From Amblyomma americanum (lineage: Eukaryota > Arthropoda > Arachnida > Ixodida > Ixodidae), in assembly GCF_052857255.1 (NCBI RefSeq), contig NC_135497.1, positions 113,756,672 through 113,820,671 of the forward strand: DNA of 64,000 nt. Reading direction: 5' to 3'. Positions 12,932 through 23,907 of this stretch are shown here, in pieces (positions within the stretch are counted from its first letter, which is position 1; each line of letters opens with the position of its first letter). A model generated the notes under the pieces. The model was given only the letters and a program-made list of their open reading frames with translations, was not told where the DNA came from and did not search any database. The translations under genes were made by a program, and so were the position numbers.

Positions 12932-13478
12932 CGTATTTACTCACATATAGAGAAATGTTACCCATAATTAGCTATCAACCTATATTCATGACCAAAGAAC
13001 CTCGACCTACATTCTTGACCAAAGCGAGCAAAAGTAGCGAGCTAATGGAGTTCTATTGTCACGCCTGCTGTTCAAGCAGCACCGGCTACACTGGTACTAT
13101 ACTCATGTATGTTCGCAGTAAATACACACAAAAAAATAAAGGAAAAATTTGCATTGGCAAGTCTAATAAAAACGTTCAGAACTACTTTGAATGCTACCGA
13201 CTGCATTCAAGAAAGCCATGGCGGCGAGCCGACAATGGAACAGTGCTGGTGTGACCTCGAAGTCGAAAATAACAGCGAATTACTGTGTGCACCGGCATCG
13301 CTCTTCCACTCATTTCTGTGGTCTTATCAATAGACAGCTTAGGAAGCGGTCTATTTTGGCGTTTAAATAGGTACCAAAGCCAGTGTATTATAGTTTATAG
13401 AGGAGGTCGTGATCAAAACAAACGCTCCAGCATGCATGTCGAAGCCGCAGTCACACTTCCAGAAAAAGCGCTAGTGTA

Positions 13479-15718
13479 ATTAAGGGGGGACGCAGGGATC
13501 AGATTGCGAAAATCGCGGAAAATATCGCTTTTTGGAAACCACGCATTTCGGTATCTGCAACGCCTAACGTACGTTGTATCAAAATGGTTTAGCTGAAAAC
13601 GCCCTAAAACTGCCCGAAAAATTTTAATTTGTCAGTGCGCAGGGCGAGAAAACAGTTATAAATCGCGCAAAATCACTGAAGTTCACAGAGCCATATCTCG
13701 TCTTTCCCGCCACCGAGCGCCACCATCTTGGTATCGTTTGAAAGCTCAAAGTTCCGCCGTTTCGTTTCTAAATTCTTCAGTCATCGCTGCGGTGGTTCAG
13801 TGGTTAGGGCGCTCGGCTACTGATCTGGAGTTCCCGGGTTCGAACCCGACCACGGCAGCTGCATTTCGATGGAGGCAAAATGCTAAGGCACCTGTGTGCT
13901 GTGTGATGTCAGTGCACGTTAAAGGTCCCCAGGTGGTCAAAATTATTCCGGAGCCCTCCACTACAGCACATCTTTCTTCCTTTTTTCTTTCACTCCCTCC
14001 TTTAACCTTTCCCTTACAGCTGCGCGATTCATATGTGAGACAGATACTGTGCTATTTCTTTTCCCCAAAAACAAACCAAAATCAGTAGTCATGCCATCTT
14101 GCAACAGTCGCACAAACACAAAAGAAGCGCGGGTAAGACAGGGGTGGTCACACGGGCCCTGCGATGAAAGTGGGCCTCCGATTGGCTGCCAGTCTGAAAG
14201 GCACCTCCCCATTGGTTGCTGCTGCAGCAGTGGGCAAGCTGGCAACCACAGCGGACCACTGTGCCACTGTTTTCTGCTTCGCAAACCACGGCGGAGTCTT
14301 CATTTGACATGCAAAATTCGGTTTTCTGAAAGCTCCCGGGTTAGTGATGGATCGTCGCTCATTTCAAAAGAAATTTTGAATGAAGCACTCCTTCGGAAAA
14401 CGGAAGCGCAAGCCTCCTACGGCTAGACAAGGACGGCGGCCAGCGGGAGAAGCGGAGCACCCGACTAAACATGCGGAAAACGTGCCGCACTATCTTGCAC
14501 CGCGTTGCTCCAGCAGCAAAGCCAACAATCGCCCTGTGCCATCGACGCCAATAACCCAGTTGACGGGACACGCGCCAACGGAGTCTCTTGCACCTTTGCG
14601 TACGGCCACGCAAATCGGCAGCAGAGATTGCAGCGTTGGAGGCAATGCCGGCAGAGATGGCGTGCTCTGTTTCTGGCGCATCGTGCGACACGGACACGCA
14701 GTCTGCGAGTGAGCCCCAACTGTCGACAAGCAACAGTGTGATAGCTGAAGATTCACCCGACGAATCGTCGCCCGAACGTAGCACCATCAGGCGCGCCTCG
14801 AGCCACGCTTCGTGTTGGCAGTGACTGCAGAAGTGCAGACATGCACCGTTCGCAACTCCATCCACGCAGTGTCCGCAAATGAACGGAAGTTTGGTCAGCA
14901 CAGTCAAAGGACGAGCATGCCTGGCTTTTTGCGATAGAGACTGCAGTAAATGAGGCAGTCGTAAAGTACAATTCAAAAAGCAAAGGAGCCTACTCGGCAA
15001 TGTGTGGCACCTTGGGTGTGTATCATGGTGCCCTTGCCGTCCAGAGGGCTCAAGAAAAGAACCAAGAGCACCTGAAGAAGGTGTCCAAAGCCCACCAAAC
15101 AAAGAGGCAAAGGTGCAAGAAGAATACCTGACAGCAGTGATGCAAAATATTACAGCTCTGGTGCTTTCTAATAAATCTGCAGTGCTTGCAAAACTTGCCA
15201 GTGCTTGCCAGTTTTCTCAGAAGTGAGTTTTGAGCACATTATCCCGCTTGCAGAAAGCATAAAACAACTATGCCTTGTGCGATTTGCATGAGGTTTGTTG
15301 CATTGTATTTCTTAGTAAATTCTCTATGCAGTGACATTCCTGTATTTTTAACAACTATCTCACTTTTTTTACTGTTTAGCTAAATTGGCATGTTGATAAC
15401 GACATTTTTCAAACATGGATATAATGTCCTGTGTAAAAAAAATAAGGACGACAAAAATATTTGGAGAATGTCACTGCATGAACTATTCATTTCGCTAAAA
15501 TGTAAAAGCAAGAATGGGCTTCTACCACGTTTTTTTGTCACGCCAGGCTTTCTGCAAATTGGGTGCAAATAAAAATTTGTAATGTCAAAACTACTCAAGA
15601 TATATCAATGAAACTTTGTATTTAGTCATTCAGCACACTTCCCAATAACCGTGCAAAATTTCATTGCTCTACTACAAAAATAAGGAATTTCACTCCGATC
15701 CCCACCTCCCTCCTTAAT
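13479..15718 (+). mobile_element. TTAA-flanked DNA transposon with degraded transposase
   Basis: The ends are TTAAGGGGGGACGCAGGGAT and, inverted, TTAAGGAGGGAGGTGGGGAT, so this is a DNA transposon that targets TTAA. Inside, a readable stretch at about 14930-15110 (plus) ends in a Lys/Arg-rich tail. It resembles the C-terminal part of Mutator-like transposases found in arthropods, but this is only a family-level impression. Another basic frame starts at 14380. The coding region is broken by frameshifts and stops. The TTAA target also fits piggyBac or Kolobok, so the superfamily is open. Confidence 0.55.
13784..14080 (+). mobile_element. SINE family B copy inside the TTAA element
   Basis: This has a tRNA-like head with A box TGGTTCAGTGG and B box GGTTCGAACCC, then the shared central block (GATGTCAGTGCACGTTAAAG). 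The family B polypyrimidine tail ends in TTTTCCCCAAAAACAAACC. It is the innermost layer of the nested stack. Confidence 0.8.
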
Positions 15719-15921
15719 AAGTCGCAACAAAGTTGCTGATTAAAAGAATCACTGGTTTAACCAATTCATAAAGGTGGTGCTGACGTCCGCTTTCAGGTTG
15801 TCTACTTTGCAGGCTTCATACGGGGCTCGTATACCCGTCACTCGGAACGCCTGTATTTGTGTCTATTTCCCTCTGCATCGCCGCTTTGCAATCGCATTTG
15901 CAGTTGTGTGCTTGAGCGACG

Positions 15922-17200
15922 ATGTCAAGTTGGCAGTGTAGCACTGCCGACTTTAAGCAACAAGTGATTCTTTTTTGCAGGGAACTCGAACAACTGTGCC
16001 ACTCAGCGTGAGTTCGACGCAAATGAAAAGTTGATTAGGGGTTGGCGGAAACAACGGGACCGACTGTTTGCTTGCAACAGGCGGATTTGTTATTTTTTGC
16101 AGGCCAGCAACCGGAAGGTATGAAGCTCTCGAAAAGAAATTGAGGCTTCATGTGGAAGAGGAGCGTGCGAAGGGTCTCCAGATGTCATGTGAGGACATAC
16201 AAACGAAGGCTCGGCAATTGGCGCAGCGAGATGGGATGGGTCGGTCAACGTTTAAAGCAAGTCGGGGTTGGGTGCAAAAGTTTATGCGGTGCAACGGGCT
16301 CTCCCTTCGTCGTAGAATGACCATCCGCCGGCGTTTGCCAGCAGAGTACGAGGAACGGCTGATGGAATTCTAGCGCTACATTCTGAAGCTCCGGCATCAA
16401 AAGGATTATAGTCTTGGACAGATCGGGAACGCCGCCCAAACGCCGGTCTACTTCGACATGGCCAGCCATACCACCGTAACAACGAAGGGGGCAAAAGACG
16501 TGCGTCTGTTGATGACTATCCACGAGCATACGCGATTTACTGTTATGCTGCGCTGCACTGCAGATGGCTGAAAGTTGCCGCTGTACGTCATGTTTCGCCG
16601 AAAGACAATTCCAAAGAATGAACCATTCCCGAAAAAGTGATCATCCACGACAATGAAAAAGGATTCATGAATGAGGAGATGGTTAAAGAATGGTTCCAGA
16701 CAGTTTGGATGAAGTGACCAGGTGCTGACTTGGGCCTTCCAAACATGCTAGTCTTGGACTCGTTCAGAGGCCACATTTGCCTCGGCGTCAAGGAAGCCCT
16801 ACAGAGGGCAGGCACGGATCTGGTGGTATGACGTCTCAATTACAACCCCTGGATGTCGCCGCGAACAAGCCTTTTAAAGACCACGTCACCAAATATTACA
16901 GGGAATGGCTCGCGAAGGACAATGCAGCCATGACGCCAACGGGACGCAACAAGAAGGCCCCGCTCACCGAAGTGGCGACATGGGTCAAGGATGCGTGGGA
17001 GGATCCTCCGGCGGAGATCATTCAGGACAGGGTTCAAAAAATGCTGCATTTCTAATGCACTCCATGGCAGCGAGGACAACTTCAGTTTGGATGACGAGGT
17101 CGCCTGCAAAGCATCATAAGAGGAAAACTTTCCCAGCAGTTCCAACGAGGATGTGGCTTGTGACAGTGACCAGCAGTATTTGGTGGCCAAGTTTATTGTA
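15922..17200 (+). pseudogene. pogo/Tigger transposase relic (HTH-CENPB, DDE)
   Basis: Starting at an ATG at 15922, frames switch at about 16010, 16110 and later. They give an N-terminal basic helix-turn-helix, a linker with a REFDANEKLIRGWRKQR-like stretch, then a CENP-B-type HTH (16116-16372, with a stop). The catalytic region follows: first Asp in VYFDM near 16456, second in MLVLDSF near 16750, third in QPLDV near 16850, all three as expected for pogo-type DDD enzymes. An acidic C-terminal tail follows with SEDNFSLDDE. Several frameshifts and stops make it non-functional. The real enzyme would cut and paste the host element at TA sites. Confidence 0.75.
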
Positions 17201-17699
17201 AATAAATGTTTGTCGTGTGCATGTTTTTCCGGTTTTTAAAGATATGAGTCGAATAATTTTTTTTATTTCTCAACGAGCCCAATGTATAGGGGTCGGCCAT
17301 TATTAGTGGTCGACCTATAAGCAAGTAAATACGGTATGCACCTTTCCTCTCTTGACTATCTCAGAGGCTTCACGTCCACATGCGGATTTTGCGGGGTAGG
17401 GGGCTAATAGTGCTCTCGCACTAAAAATGTGTACGTCACATTCTGAGAGAGAATTTGGTATTTCTTTTACTTCACTTCCTTAGAGAGAGAGCTACCAAGG
17501 TTGTTTAAGTTGAATGGTGTGGCACAGAGCTTAGACAAAGTATTTATAAATTTTGCTGTTAACGGCTAGTTAGAGCGAGGCCATAGCATCGCGTTGAGCC
17601 AACTCTAGAGGTGCCACTGTGAACAGGAAACCGCTGCAGCATCCACAAGTGATGCGAGCGGCAAATTCTTCAAAATCAAGAGGGCATGTCTACATGATA

Positions 17700-19089
17700 C
17701 ACAATAAAACCTCGTTAATTCGAAGTCATTGGGACCACGAAAATTATTATAATTAACCGGGTTTTCAAACTGCCTGACCACACGAAAAAAAAATGGACCC
17801 AGGCACAAAATTGCATTGCGGGAATGCGCTACCATTACTGGACGGACTTGTGATTACTGTATATGGCCACATAAAAGCTGATCGTCCAGCTCGCAGTCCC
17901 TGCTGGCAAAAAAAAAAAAAGAAAAAGTCAACAGTAACCGCACCCTGCATGCTTCTTCCGGCCACCGCATTTTGTTTTGTAGTTTCTCGTGGGACGGCAG
18001 TGCAGCACGCATGCAACTCAAAGCAACAAACGCGTAACGATGCAATCACAAGGACAGCAGCCCGAAGACAATGGAAATAAAATGCGAAAAAGCGGCTTTC
18101 AAACCTGCCTCCACACTTGCGTGCTGACCGACTGCAAGTGGCAAACTGAATTGCACACGGTGCTGCAGTTTCGGATTCTGGCGCAATGCACGCCCTGGAC
18201 CCCTGGGTATTATTGGAATCGGAAGTTTGCCCTCGCACTACCTCCCGCTCATCCGAGGAAGCGACTGCCAGCGTGAATGAGCTGGATAAATGGCACGCAA
18301 TTCAAATTTTCTTCGGTGGAACCGATTAGCATACGAATTTGCGACTTTTTTGATGCAAGGAGCCCCATGCGTCCTGCTGGGAACAGGCACCGGCACGGGG
18401 CACGTACTACCTGACGTTCGTCTAAAACTACCTTAGGCACCGCAAATAGGTCGGCGCTACGATAAGGTCGACCTAACCCTCTTATCACAGCACACTACTC
18501 AAAGAAACGGCTCAGGTCAGCATTGCACGCAGTCAACCCGTCGCGGGACACACACTGGCGATGCCAGTGCTAGGAGATGCTTCTATGCCAGAGCCTCCAC
18601 TAGACGCTGCCTTGATCACGGCCAGGCTGGAGAGGAGCATGCGCACCGCTGCCATCAGTCCAGCCATGCCTTGACAAAGCGCTGAGAGCATGTCACATGG
18701 AAACTGGAGTCCACGCCTGCATTGCAGTGAAACAAGTCTCTCCTCTGCAGGTGCATGCTCCGGCAGTCCACAAGCTGCACGAGATCGGTTTTTGCACCGA
18801 GAGTGCTGGGGCTGGGGCACTTCACATATCAAGCATCGGCATTACTAATCTCCATCGCTCTACAGCGCCACCTCATGGCTTTGAGGGGCCGCCGCTTCAT
18901 CGCTTTGTGGCGAAATCTGGATCAGACATCCTCGCATGGCATCTTAGATCTTCGAATGAACTGGGCTGGTGCACGCCGCCGCTTCAAATAATCCGGTCAG
19001 ATTTACATTAGAAATCACGGAACCGCAGAAGTCCTTCAAATTATTAGGGATTTCGAATTAACAGAGTTCGAAATATCGATGTTTTACTG
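17700..19089. mobile_element. Non-autonomous pogo-like element
   Basis: The left terminus contains AAAACCTCGTTAATTCGAA and the right terminus, inverted, reads CAGTAAAACATCGATATTTCG with TGTTAATTCGAAATCCC further in. TA flanks both sides (17698-17699 and 19090-19091). Such CAGTAAAACCTCG termini are typical of pogo/Tigger relatives. The 1.39-kb interior has open frames with no transposase similarity, so movement would have needed an enzyme from elsewhere. Confidence 0.6.
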
Positions 19090-19114
19090 TATTGAATGAT
19101 TATATTCACTGCCG

Positions 19115-19330
19115 GATGAAGAGCAGTGCACGCAATTTTATGATTCCTTAGTGTACCCAATGTTGAAAAAACTTTCTATGCAGAACATTGGGGTACCCAC
19201 ATCTGCATCAGCAATGCAACTATTCAGGATGGCCAAGAACATACTTTCTTCAAAGCAAGGCAGCCTTTTTAATGCCCACATTGAAGCTTAATTGCTTCTT
19301 CAGTGCAATAAATTAAGAAATCAAATGCTT
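19115..19330 (+). pseudogene. hAT transposase C-terminal fragment
   Basis: In one frame with a single stop, this reads as a segment ending with PTSASAMQLF, AKNILSSKQGSL and LLLQCNKL. It is comparable to the C-terminal hAT dimerisation domain, where an S-A-x-x-x-R-x-F core is followed by an LSxxxxxxL(L)FL stretch. The key Glu/Arg of that core are replaced here. It lies directly after the pogo-like element and before hAT-like AT-rich subterminal repeats, which supports the reading. It is short and diverged. Confidence 0.5.
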
Positions 19331-19540
19331 GTGAGAGCTGCAATCAATGTACTTCCTTGTATGGATGAAACCTAGAAAGTAATTTCAAAGTAACTGCATT
19401 ACTTCTTGAAAATAACTGTAATATAAAGTCATTCCTTTTTGTGAGCAGTAAGGTCATGTAACTGAATTACATTTGAGCAATTTTTTGGGAAGTAATTAGT
19501 AATGTAATTTAATTGCTTTTAAAGAGTGATTTTGCCATGT

Positions 19541-20672
19541 ATGGCAAACAATAACATACTGCCGGTTCTGAGACTGGTTTCTGACTAGCTATTAAGTCTA
19601 ATTAAGAATGGCAATGCCGACATAGTGTTCGCTTCGGCCATCTGTCGGTTCTTTTTTACCGCCACCTTTGCCCTTTCATTTTCGGGCCCCGTGTACGGTG
19701 GGCGCAGTGCACTTCCCATAGTGGCGGGTTCGCTTTTGCATCTGGACAACCCATGCATTCATCCCCAATGTACTGACAACAGTACAGCCATCGAGCACCA
19801 AGCTCATAGAAGTCGTCGCTGCTCGTTATCTGTATACGCGATGCACGGAGAGGTTTAGTGTCATGTGAAGCTTGAAAATATGCACGAAACTATTAACCTC
19901 TTTCTTCACCATACAGGCAATTAGAAGTTGAAGTAAAGTAATTTTTTCGGTGAAATTTTATTTTCCAGACAGCCCGATTTTTAGGACATTTTCATGGTCC
20001 CTAGAGAGTCCAAAATATCAGTAGGCTAATGTACAGTTACATAAGAAGAAATCTAGCACAGCATGCTCAGCAGCCGCTCATTGAGCTGCCTCATAAAACT
20101 TCACAAGTCACATGTATAATATTCTAATCCCTTTACGTCACAATATATCACACAGTGTACAATATTAATATCTTTTATAAAAAAAGTTCAATAGCAGACC
20201 CCAGAACGTTAGAGAAAACCTATGCCTCCTGGGTGAGCATTATGCAACTTTTGTTTGTGTTCTCTCATGGACACTGCAGGTCAACACTGCTTGAATGGTC
20301 TCAATTATGACAGTAAAAGCAGAATGAAAGGGATCAAAACACTAAGGCAACAGTTGTACTAAGGAAGTTTTTCTGGAGTTTTGCAGCATAGTAATCACCA
20401 TTGAAACATGCCTGTCATAACCTTAAGCTCAATGTCGTCACTTCTGACCATGTATCAAACAGAAAGCTTGCCAATGAGAATGCTTGCCAATCAGAATGCT
20501 AGCAAATGACAATGTGTTCTATGATGTTTAGAAGGGCTTCAGCCATGCAGGCCAGGGAATGCCTTTTCAGAGGTTAAGAAGGGTGGGCTAAAGCTATCAC
20601 TTTCACCTTTTCAACCTGCTACAGTGAAAACTCACAGTTAAAGGAGTATGGGCACGACATTTTCGTTGCGTT
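19541..20672. other. Intron sequence between transposons
   Basis: No transposon end, SINE or coding domain was recognised in these 1.1 kb. Paired CTTGCCAATGAGAATG / CTTGCCAATCAGAATG at about 20466-20500 is a short local duplication. Confidence 0.25.
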
Positions 20673-20682
20673 ATTGTCTTTA

Positions 20683-20775
20683 TGGTGCAGCGATGGCGTA
20701 GAGGTAGAACATCCGCCTCGCGTGCAAGAGGACCGGGGTTCAAATCCTGGTGTCGCGCAATTCTCCACCGGGGTT
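20683..20775 (+). promoter_or_regulatory. tRNA-like Pol III type 2 promoter of the RTE element
   Basis: The A box (TGGCGTAGAGG) and B box (GGTTCAAATCC) are 43 bp apart and both match the internal Pol III consensus. The block imitates a tRNA with CCTC/GAGG anticodon arm and a T-arm GGGGTTCAAATCC. The anticodon loop would be 8 nt and the acceptor ends pair poorly, so it is not a functional tRNA gene. It lies exactly at the 5' boundary set by the target duplication. Confidence 0.65.
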
Positions 20776-20919
20776 AAAAAAAAAAAATCCGCGTGTCGAT
20801 GGAATTCCATAACCAGGCCTGGAGTGCGGCCTGATCTCGGTGACCAGAACCGACAACGCACTCTCTCACCAGAGCAGGATTTGGCCACCCTGGTGTAGTA
20901 CTTGGCCACAACCTTCTAT

Positions 20920-23856
20920 GATCAAACCAATTAACCCTCGGCCCTCAGTCCCCAGCGGCTGCAGAGCAACTGACCACGGCGGCGGTCAGACCTGTGACGC
21001 AGCGGAGGGTGCTAAGAATCTCTGGCTCCGGACAGGCCGCCATTGGAATCTGAACCTGGCAACGTTTAACGCTAGAACTTTAGCCAGTGAGGCTAGCCTA
21101 GCAGTGCTGTTTGAGGAACTAGCGGGAATTAAATGGGATGTGATAGGGCTTAGTGAAGTTAGGAGGACAGGTGAGGCGTATACAGTACTAAAGGACGGAC
21201 ACATACTGTGCTATCGCGGGTTAAAGGATAGACGAGAACTAGGTGTGGGTTTCCTCATTAATAAGGATATAGCTGGCAACGTAGAGGAGTTCTACAGTAT
21301 TACCGAGAGGGTAGCAGCTATAGTTATTAGGCTGAATAGGACGTACAAGCTGAAAGTGGTGCAGGCCTACGCACCCACATCCAGCCATGATGACCAGACT
21401 GTTGAAAGTTTCTATGAGGACGTAGAATCGGCAATGAATAAAGTAAAATCGCAGTACACTGTACTGATGGGCGACTTCAATGCGAAGGTGGGCAAGAAGC
21501 AAGCTGACGACCACGCGGTAGGTGACTATGGGATAGGCTCTAGAAATAGCAGGGGAGAGTTATTAGTCGAATTCGCGGATAGAAATAATTTACGGATCAT
21601 GAATACCTTCTTCCGCAAACGAGAAAACAGGAAGTGGACCTGGAAGAGCCCCAATGGTGAGATTAAAAATGAAATCGACTTCATACTATGCGCTAAACCT
21701 GGCATCATTCAGGATGTGGCCGTCCTCGGAAAGGTGCGTTGTAGCGACCACAGAATGGTAAGGTCTAGAATTAGCTTAGACTTGAAGAGGGATCGGAAGA
21801 AGCTAGTGAAGAAGAAGACCATTAACGAGTTAGCCGTAAGAGGGAAAGCACAGGAGTTTAGGATAGCGCTGCAAAACAGATATTCGGCTTTAACTGAGGA
21901 AGATGATCTTGATGTTCATTCAATGCACGATAATCTGACATCAATAATTACGGAGTGCGCAGTAGAAGTAGGCGGTAGGACAGTTCGAAAGGATACCGGG
22001 AAGCTATCTCAGGTGACGAAAGATCTGATTAAGAAGCGCCAAAACATGAGGGCATCTAACGCTACCGATAGAATAGAACTAACGGAGCTATCAAAGTTAA
22101 TAAATAAGCGCAAGGTAGCCGACATAAGGAAGTTTAATATGGAGAAAATCGAGCATGCTATAAAGAACGGAGGTAGCCTAAAAACAGTGAAGAGGAAACT
22201 AGGCATAGGTAAAAACCAGATGTATGCATTAAGAGACAAGCAGGGCAATGTCATTAGCAATATGGATAAGATAGTAAACGTAGCCGAAGAGTTCTACACA
22301 GACCTGTACTGTAGCCAATGTAATCAGAGCGTTAATGAGAAAGACAGCAGTGCACAGCAATGCGTCATCCCGCCAGTAACGAAAGATGAAGTAAAGAAAG
22401 CCTTAGAAGCAATGAAAAGGGGAAAAGCAGCTGGGGAGGATCAGGTAACAGCAGATCTGTTGAAGGATGGAGGGAACATCGTGCTAGAAAAACTAGCCAC
22501 CCTGTATACGCAATGCCTTATGACCTCGACGGCACCAGAAGCTTGGAAGAATGCAAACATTATCTTAATTCATAAGAAGGGAGACGCCAAGGACTTGAAA
22601 ATTACCGGCCGATCAGCTTACTATCCGTTGCCTACAAAGTATTTACTAAGGTAATCGCTAATAGAGTGAGGGCAACGTTAGGCTTTAATCAACCAAATGA
22701 CCAGGCAGGCTTTCGTAAAGGATATTCCACAATAGATCATATTCACACAATCAATCAGGTGATATAGAAATGCGCAGAATATAATCAACCTCTATATATA
22801 GCTTTCATTGATTTCGAGAAAGCATTCGACTCAGTGGAAACCTCAGCAGTCATACAGGCATTGCGTAATCAGGGGGTAGAAGACCCTTATGTCAAAATAC
22901 TGGAAGATATATATAGCAACTGCACAGCTACTATAGTCCTCCATAAAGTCAGCAATAAAATTCCAATAAGGAAGGGTGTCAGGCAAGGAGACACGATCTC
23001 GCCAATGCTGTTCACTGCATGTCTACAGGAGGTATTTCGAGGCCTGAATTGGGAACAGTTGGGAATAAGAATAAATGGAGAATACCTAAATAATCTGCGA
23101 TTTGCTGATGACATTGCCTTGCTGATTCACTCAAGAGGTGAACTGCAAATCATGATCAATGAGTTAGACAGGCAGAGCAGATCGATGGGTCTAAAAATTA
23201 ACATGCAGAAAACCAAGGTAATGTTCAACAGCCTAGCAAGGAAACACCAGTTCACAATCGGCAGCGAGAGCCTAGAAATTGTGATGGAATACGTCTACTT
23301 AGGGCAGGTAGTGACAGCTGATCCGGATCATGAGAGGGAAATAACTAGAAGGATAAGAATGGGGTGGAGCGCATATGGCAAATTCTCGCAGATCATGAGT
23401 GGCAGTTTACCAATTTCCCTCAAGAGGAAAGTGTACAACAGCATAATCTTACCGGTACTCACCTACGGGGCAGAAACGTGGAGGCTAACGAAAAGAGTTC
23501 AGCTTAAGTTAAGGACAACGCAGCGAGCCATGGAAAGAAAAATGATAGGTGTAACGTTAAGAGATCGGAAGCGGGCAGAGTGGGTGAGGGAGCAAACACG
23601 GGTTAATGACATCCTAGTCGAAATCAAGAGAAAGAAATGGGCTTGGGCAGGGCATGTAATGCGAAGGCAAGATAACTGCTGGTCCTTAAGGGTAACGGAG
23701 TGGATTCCAAGAGAAAGTAAGCGGAGCAGGGGGCGGCAGAAGGTTAGGTGGGCGGATGAGATTAAGAAGTTTGCAGGCAAAGGGTGGATGCAGCTGGCAA
23801 AGGATAGGGTTAATTGGAGAGACATGGGAGAGGCCTTTGCCCTGCAGTGGGTGTAG
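20920..23856 (+). pseudogene. RTE endonuclease-reverse transcriptase, two breaks
   Basis: The N-terminal half is an APE-type endonuclease: FNARTL, the LSEVRR catalytic Glu, GDFNAKVG and CSDHRMV motifs in order between 21060 and 21755. A linker of about 200 residues follows, then the reverse transcriptase with FIDFEKAFDSV (about 22805), RQGDTISP (about 22980) and catalytic FADD (23101-23112). The C-terminal region has the WAWAGHVMRR and RGRQKVRW stretches usual in RTE. A one-base loss in an A run near 22598 shifts the frame, and an in-frame TAG lies at 22767. The first ATG in frame is at 20920; the open frame begins upstream without ATG. The protein would copy the element's own RNA at a nicked target. 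As it stands it cannot make a complete enzyme. Confidence 0.88.
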
Positions 23857-23865
23857 TAGGGCTGA

Positions 23866-23868
23866 TGG

Positions 23869-23897
<29 letters not shown>
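23866..23897 (+). repeat. (GAT)n 3' tail of the RTE element
   Basis: About ten GAT/TGA units end the element directly before the right-hand target duplication. The antisense frame reads as polyhistidine and is not a gene. Confidence 0.9.
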
Positions 23898-23900
<3 letters not shown>

Positions 23901-23907
23901 GTCTTTA

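Larger units (their letters stand above)
12932..17336 (+). mobile_element. pogo/Tigger DNA transposon, broken
   Basis: The left end is CCGTATTTACTCACATA, and the right end reads as its inverse (CAAGTAAATACGG), each flanked by TA. The interrupted tandem unit on both sides shows what the empty site looked like. The element encodes a CENP-B/DDE transposase relic (15922-17200), on the same strand. It is split by a second element (about 13481-15717) that carries a SINE. Tigger-type elements insert at TA, as here. Confidence 0.75.
11757..19540 (+). mobile_element. Probable hAT element hosting nested insertions
   Basis: The two edges (about 11757-11890 and 19370-19540) are rich in TAATTACTTTT / GTAATGTAATT motifs in opposite orientation. 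This is the look of hAT subterminal repeats. Just inside the right edge, 19115-19330 (plus) encodes a piece resembling the hAT C-terminal dimerisation domain (S-A-S-A-M-Q-L-F followed by LSSK and an acidic/leucine stretch). If this reading is right, the element was about 2 kb before other transposons entered it. An 8-bp target duplication could not be fixed, and the N-terminal transposase is not recognisable. Confidence 0.4.
20683..23897 (+). mobile_element. Full-length RTE-type LINE with tRNA-like 5' end
   Basis: A 10-bp target duplication ATTGTCTTTA lies at 20673-20682 and 23898-23907, so both element ends are defined. The length is 3,215 bp, as usual for RTE elements. The 5' end is a tRNA-like block with A box TGGCGTAGAGG (20694-20704) and B box GGTTCAAATCC (20737-20747). 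Then come an A12 tract, a short 5' region, one long frame (endonuclease plus RT) and a 3' end in (GAT)n. RTE elements commonly end in a short microsatellite. Only two breaks interrupt the frame, so the copy is young compared with other repeats here. Confidence 0.9.

Noticed and set aside
14359..15102. Minus-strand open frame of 247 codons
   Set aside because: It lies antisense to the degraded transposase of the TTAA element and has no recognisable domain; probably a shadow frame.
20683..20757. Functional tRNA gene
   Set aside because: A and B boxes are good, but the anticodon loop is one base too long, the acceptor stem pairs poorly and the block is part of a LINE with target duplications.
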